From: Chitinophaga sp. YR627
GTDB taxonomy: Bacteria > Bacteroidota > Bacteroidia > Chitinophagales > Chitinophagaceae
Reading direction: 5' to 3'
Length of the DNA stretch: 64,000 nucleotides
Assembly (NCBI RefSeq): GCF_900114995.1
Contig: NZ_FOUX01000007.1
Coordinates: 62,001-126,000, forward strand
Below are positions 62,247 to 64,000 of this stretch, one piece after another. The notes beneath the pieces are model-generated. The model saw only the letters and a list, made by a program, of their open reading frames with translations. It ran no database searches and was not told the DNA's origin. Made by a program: the position numbers and the translations under genes. Every line of letters begins with the position of its first letter. Positions within the stretch are counted from its first letter, which is position 1.

Positions 62247-62966
62247 TTATGCGGATACATCCACCCTTTGCTCCAGCTTACGGATAAAGGCCGCTTTTAG
62301 CTGCGTAAAGGCGTCATCTTTCGCTTCTGCATAGGAGATGTCATACCTGCGTGTAATGGCCTGCATATCGGCTGGAAACTTACTTAACAGTTTATCATAG
62401 TAATGGTCCAGTTCTGAGGCGGTCGGCATTTCATAGGAGATATGCAGCTGGAAACGCCTCATCAGGGCTTTATCTATGATATGTGCATGGTTGGTGGCTG
62501 CTATCAGCAATGATTTGTCAGGGAAATAGTCGATCAGCTGTATGAGCGTATTCACCAGGCGTCTCATTTCTCCCACGTCCTTATCGTCATTCCCGCGCGC
62601 TTTGCCTACCTGGTCAAACTCGTCCAGAAAAAGTACTGCTTTCTCCCGGATGGCTTTATCGAAGATCTGTTTGATGTTCTGTGAGGTTTCACCGATACGG
62701 GCAGATACGATACTACTCAGGTCGAGGATCAGTAAAGGCTTTTTCAGGGCGCTTGCAATTGCCTTGGCGGTGGTGGTTTTGCCACAACCTGAACTACCAT
62801 GCAGGAGCAGTTTATTGTTCACCGGCAAACCTGCGTTATGCAGTTCTACGATGTAAAAATGCTCTTTAATGAGTTGCCCGAGTCTCGTTTTATTGTCCTG
62901 ACTTAACAGTACATCTTCAAGCGATACCTGTTCCTTGTCATTTATAAGAAGATCAGAAAGATTCAT
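62247..62966 (-). CDS. Small AAA+ ATPase
   Basis: The 239-residue ATPase of the FtsH/katanin-like clade has Walker A GSSGCGKT at 57-64, Walker B VLFLDEFD with D115-E116, sensor-1 Asn159 (AATNH) and arginine fingers R170-R171 (ALMRRF). The N-terminal 45 residues are a short helical region with no substrate domain, so it probably acts with a partner. In Bacteroidota similar ATPases are often paired with a subtilisin-like protease; none is next to it. A TAATTTTG on the minus strand (63148-63155) is a candidate -7 element and would give a long leader. Confidence 0.9.
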   Translation of the reverse strand: MNLSDLLINDKEQVSLEDVLLSQDNKTRLGQLIKEHFYIVELHNAGLPVNNKLLLHGSSGCGKTTTAKAIASALKKPLLILDLSSIVSARIGETSQNIKQIFDKAIREKAVLFLDEFDQVGKARGNDDKDVGEMRRLVNTLIQLIDYFPDKSLLIAATNHAHIIDKALMRRFQLHISYEMPTASELDHYYDKLLSKFPADMQAITRRYDISYAEAKDDAFTQLKAAFIRKLEQRVDVSA

Positions 62967-63147
62967 GTATGTATCCCTGCTTATTTTATCTGTAATTGTT
63001 TGCTGCGGCTACTCCTTATGATTTATGGTAATGTGACCTGGATGATCTGCTGATAATGATCTATCTGGTTGGTTTTCAATTATCAGAAAGATTTACAAGC
63101 AGCTGCTGTTGAGCTGGTAACCACAGTTATCATAGCTTTTGCGGATG

Positions 63148-63155
63148 CAAAATTA
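63148..63155 (-). promoter_or_regulatory. Candidate -7 element of the AAA+ gene
   Basis: TAATTTTG on the minus strand fits TAnnTTTG, with a TTG 22 nt upstream. It lies in the 320-nt gap between the cysteine-rich gene and the AAA+ gene, where I see nothing else. Confidence 0.45.
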
Positions 63156-63287
63156 GGTGAATATGGGGATATCTTCACAATGCCACAATGTATAAATCCA
63201 GGTAGTCCAGGGAAATGAGGCGGGTATAGGATATATGGGAGGCAGCTGCACCCGTCTGTGCAGGTACAGCTGCCGGAAAAAGTTTAA

Positions 63288-63644
63288 TTAATGGAAATTG
63301 ACATTTGTTGTCAGGGTACTGCCGCAATTGCAGGTCTGTACATATACGACAATGTAACCGCCGCCGGGAAGTGTAGCAGAGCCTTCAAACAACGTACAGG
63401 TAGAACCACCGGTTTTAGACAGCACGATCAGCTGGGCCGGAGCGGTCGAACCTGATTCTTTGTACCAGGCATGGGCAATGTCGCAGGTGGAACTGGTTTC
63501 TACACAGTAATACTTACCGTTCAGGTCATTGAAGTAACTACAGCTGGAATCCGCTTTTTTGGAGGCTTTAACTTTGTCAGTAGCATGGGCAGTTGCAAAA
63601 AAGGTAAAGCAGAGTACTAACAGGTACATGAGATGTGTCTTCAT
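63288..63644 (-). CDS. Cysteine-rich secreted protein
   Basis: This 118-residue protein has a signal peptide (MYLLVLCFTFFATAHA) and a mature part of about 97 residues with seven cysteines (SSCSYF, YYCVE, STCDIA, STCTLF, QTCNCG) and many Ser/Thr/Gly. The cysteines suggest disulfides and an extracytoplasmic role. No family recognised. Upstream of it, 63645-64000 has AT-rich sequence with nothing recognised. Confidence 0.72.
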   Translation of the reverse strand: MKTHLMYLLVLCFTFFATAHATDKVKASKKADSSCSYFNDLNGKYYCVETSSTCDIAHAWYKESGSTAPAQLIVLSKTGGSTCTLFEGSATLPGGGYIVVYVQTCNCGSTLTTNVNFH

Positions 63645-64000
63645 AATCGAGGGTTTGGGTACGGGTTAAAAAAATGTCATGCGTAAGGTATGATATTATA
63701 CCGGTTTTTTAGTGTCGGACTGAATTTTATTTATAAGGAAAGCTATATGAGGAGCTTGTCTTTGGCTGCTGATAACTGTTTGTTGTCAGTTAGTGTATAC
63801 TTAACCTATAGTCATCCTTCATTGATGTTTCGTTCTGTACGCAGCATTAACGGAACATGATTAATAGCTAAGTATAGAAGAAGTATTGTCTGCAGACACA
63901 ATGTAAATCATTCCCGCAAATTGAACAAAATATCAATGCCAGTTATTGTACAGTCACCTGATAACAGGGAAATGTCTTAATTTACCATATCTAACAATTC
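63645..64000. other. Right-edge stretch with nothing recognised
   Basis: AT-rich sequence upstream of the minus-strand cysteine-rich gene, without an open frame of note, repeats or hairpins with a T-run. It may hold that gene's promoter, but no clean TAnnTTTG was found. Confidence 0.4.

Noticed and set aside
1..64000. tRNA, rRNA, CRISPR array, integrase or transposase genes
   Set aside because: None recognised by eye; the repeats present are not of CRISPR form (spacers are absent or a single 170-nt gap) and no transposase-like frame was seen.

Overview
The window reads as chromosomal DNA of a Bacteroidota bacterium of the Chitinophagaceae, most likely Chitinophaga or a close relative. Supporting this are a SusC/SusD pair behind an ECF sigma factor and a FecR-type anti-sigma factor, a secreted glucanase with a type IX secretion C-terminal sorting domain, many lipoproteins, promoters with a TAnnTTTG -7 element and little sign of Shine-Dalgarno sequences, and LytS/LytTR signalling. 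No rRNA, tRNA, CRISPR array, phage or insertion sequence was recognised. The organism call is inference from gene families.

Left edge to 8.2 kb: the 3' part of a large polymorphic toxin ends in a nucleic-acid deaminase domain and is translationally coupled to a SUKH-family immunity gene. Then come a tail-anchored protein of unknown function, a lipoprotein MsrA, a MutS2-type ATPase without an Smr domain, and a 0.6-kb gap holding 12-nt periodic repeats, a long inverted repeat and a possible gene remnant.

8.2-16.2 kb: a drug-efflux locus. A MarR regulator flanked by two copies of the palindrome TTAGCCGGCTAA and an AraC regulator precede an RND adaptor, pump and outer-membrane factor.

16.4-25.3 kb: accessory metabolism. 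It holds a GNAT acetyltransferase, two alpha/beta hydrolases, an AhpD-like protein between two paralogous AraC regulators, a ZU5-like lipoprotein, a class-C beta-lactamase-like serine hydrolase and a tiny secreted protein. AT-rich heptamer repeats lie between genes.

25.7-33.1 kb: the most unusual gene, a 1317-residue protein joining a zinc amidase, a caspase-type protease, a beta-rich region and an SGNH hydrolase. All three active sites look intact and there is no signal peptide. Convergent to it is a GH81 beta-1,3-glucanase whose catalytic domain contains an inserted, apparently permuted discoidin domain.

33.4-47.5 kb: mostly single genes. These are lipoproteins, an ACT-domain protein, an amidohydrolase fused to a SnoaL-like domain, a patatin, a basic-secretory-protein metalloprotease, a GH15 glucoamylase-like enzyme, a PD40 beta-propeller protein, a cytoplasmic HtrA-like protease, a GlxA-type regulator and an alpha/beta hydrolase.

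47.5-54.8 kb: a 49-codon basic small gene, an HxlR regulator divergent from a Gfo/Idh/MocA oxidoreductase with a palindromic operator over both putative -7 elements, a class V PLP enzyme with a DUF4395 membrane protein, a LytS/LytTR two-component pair, and one unrecognised protein.

55.3-64 kb: ECF sigma, FecR, SusC and SusD in one direction with no linked glycan-degrading enzyme, then a lone small AAA+ ATPase and a cysteine-rich secreted protein on the other strand.
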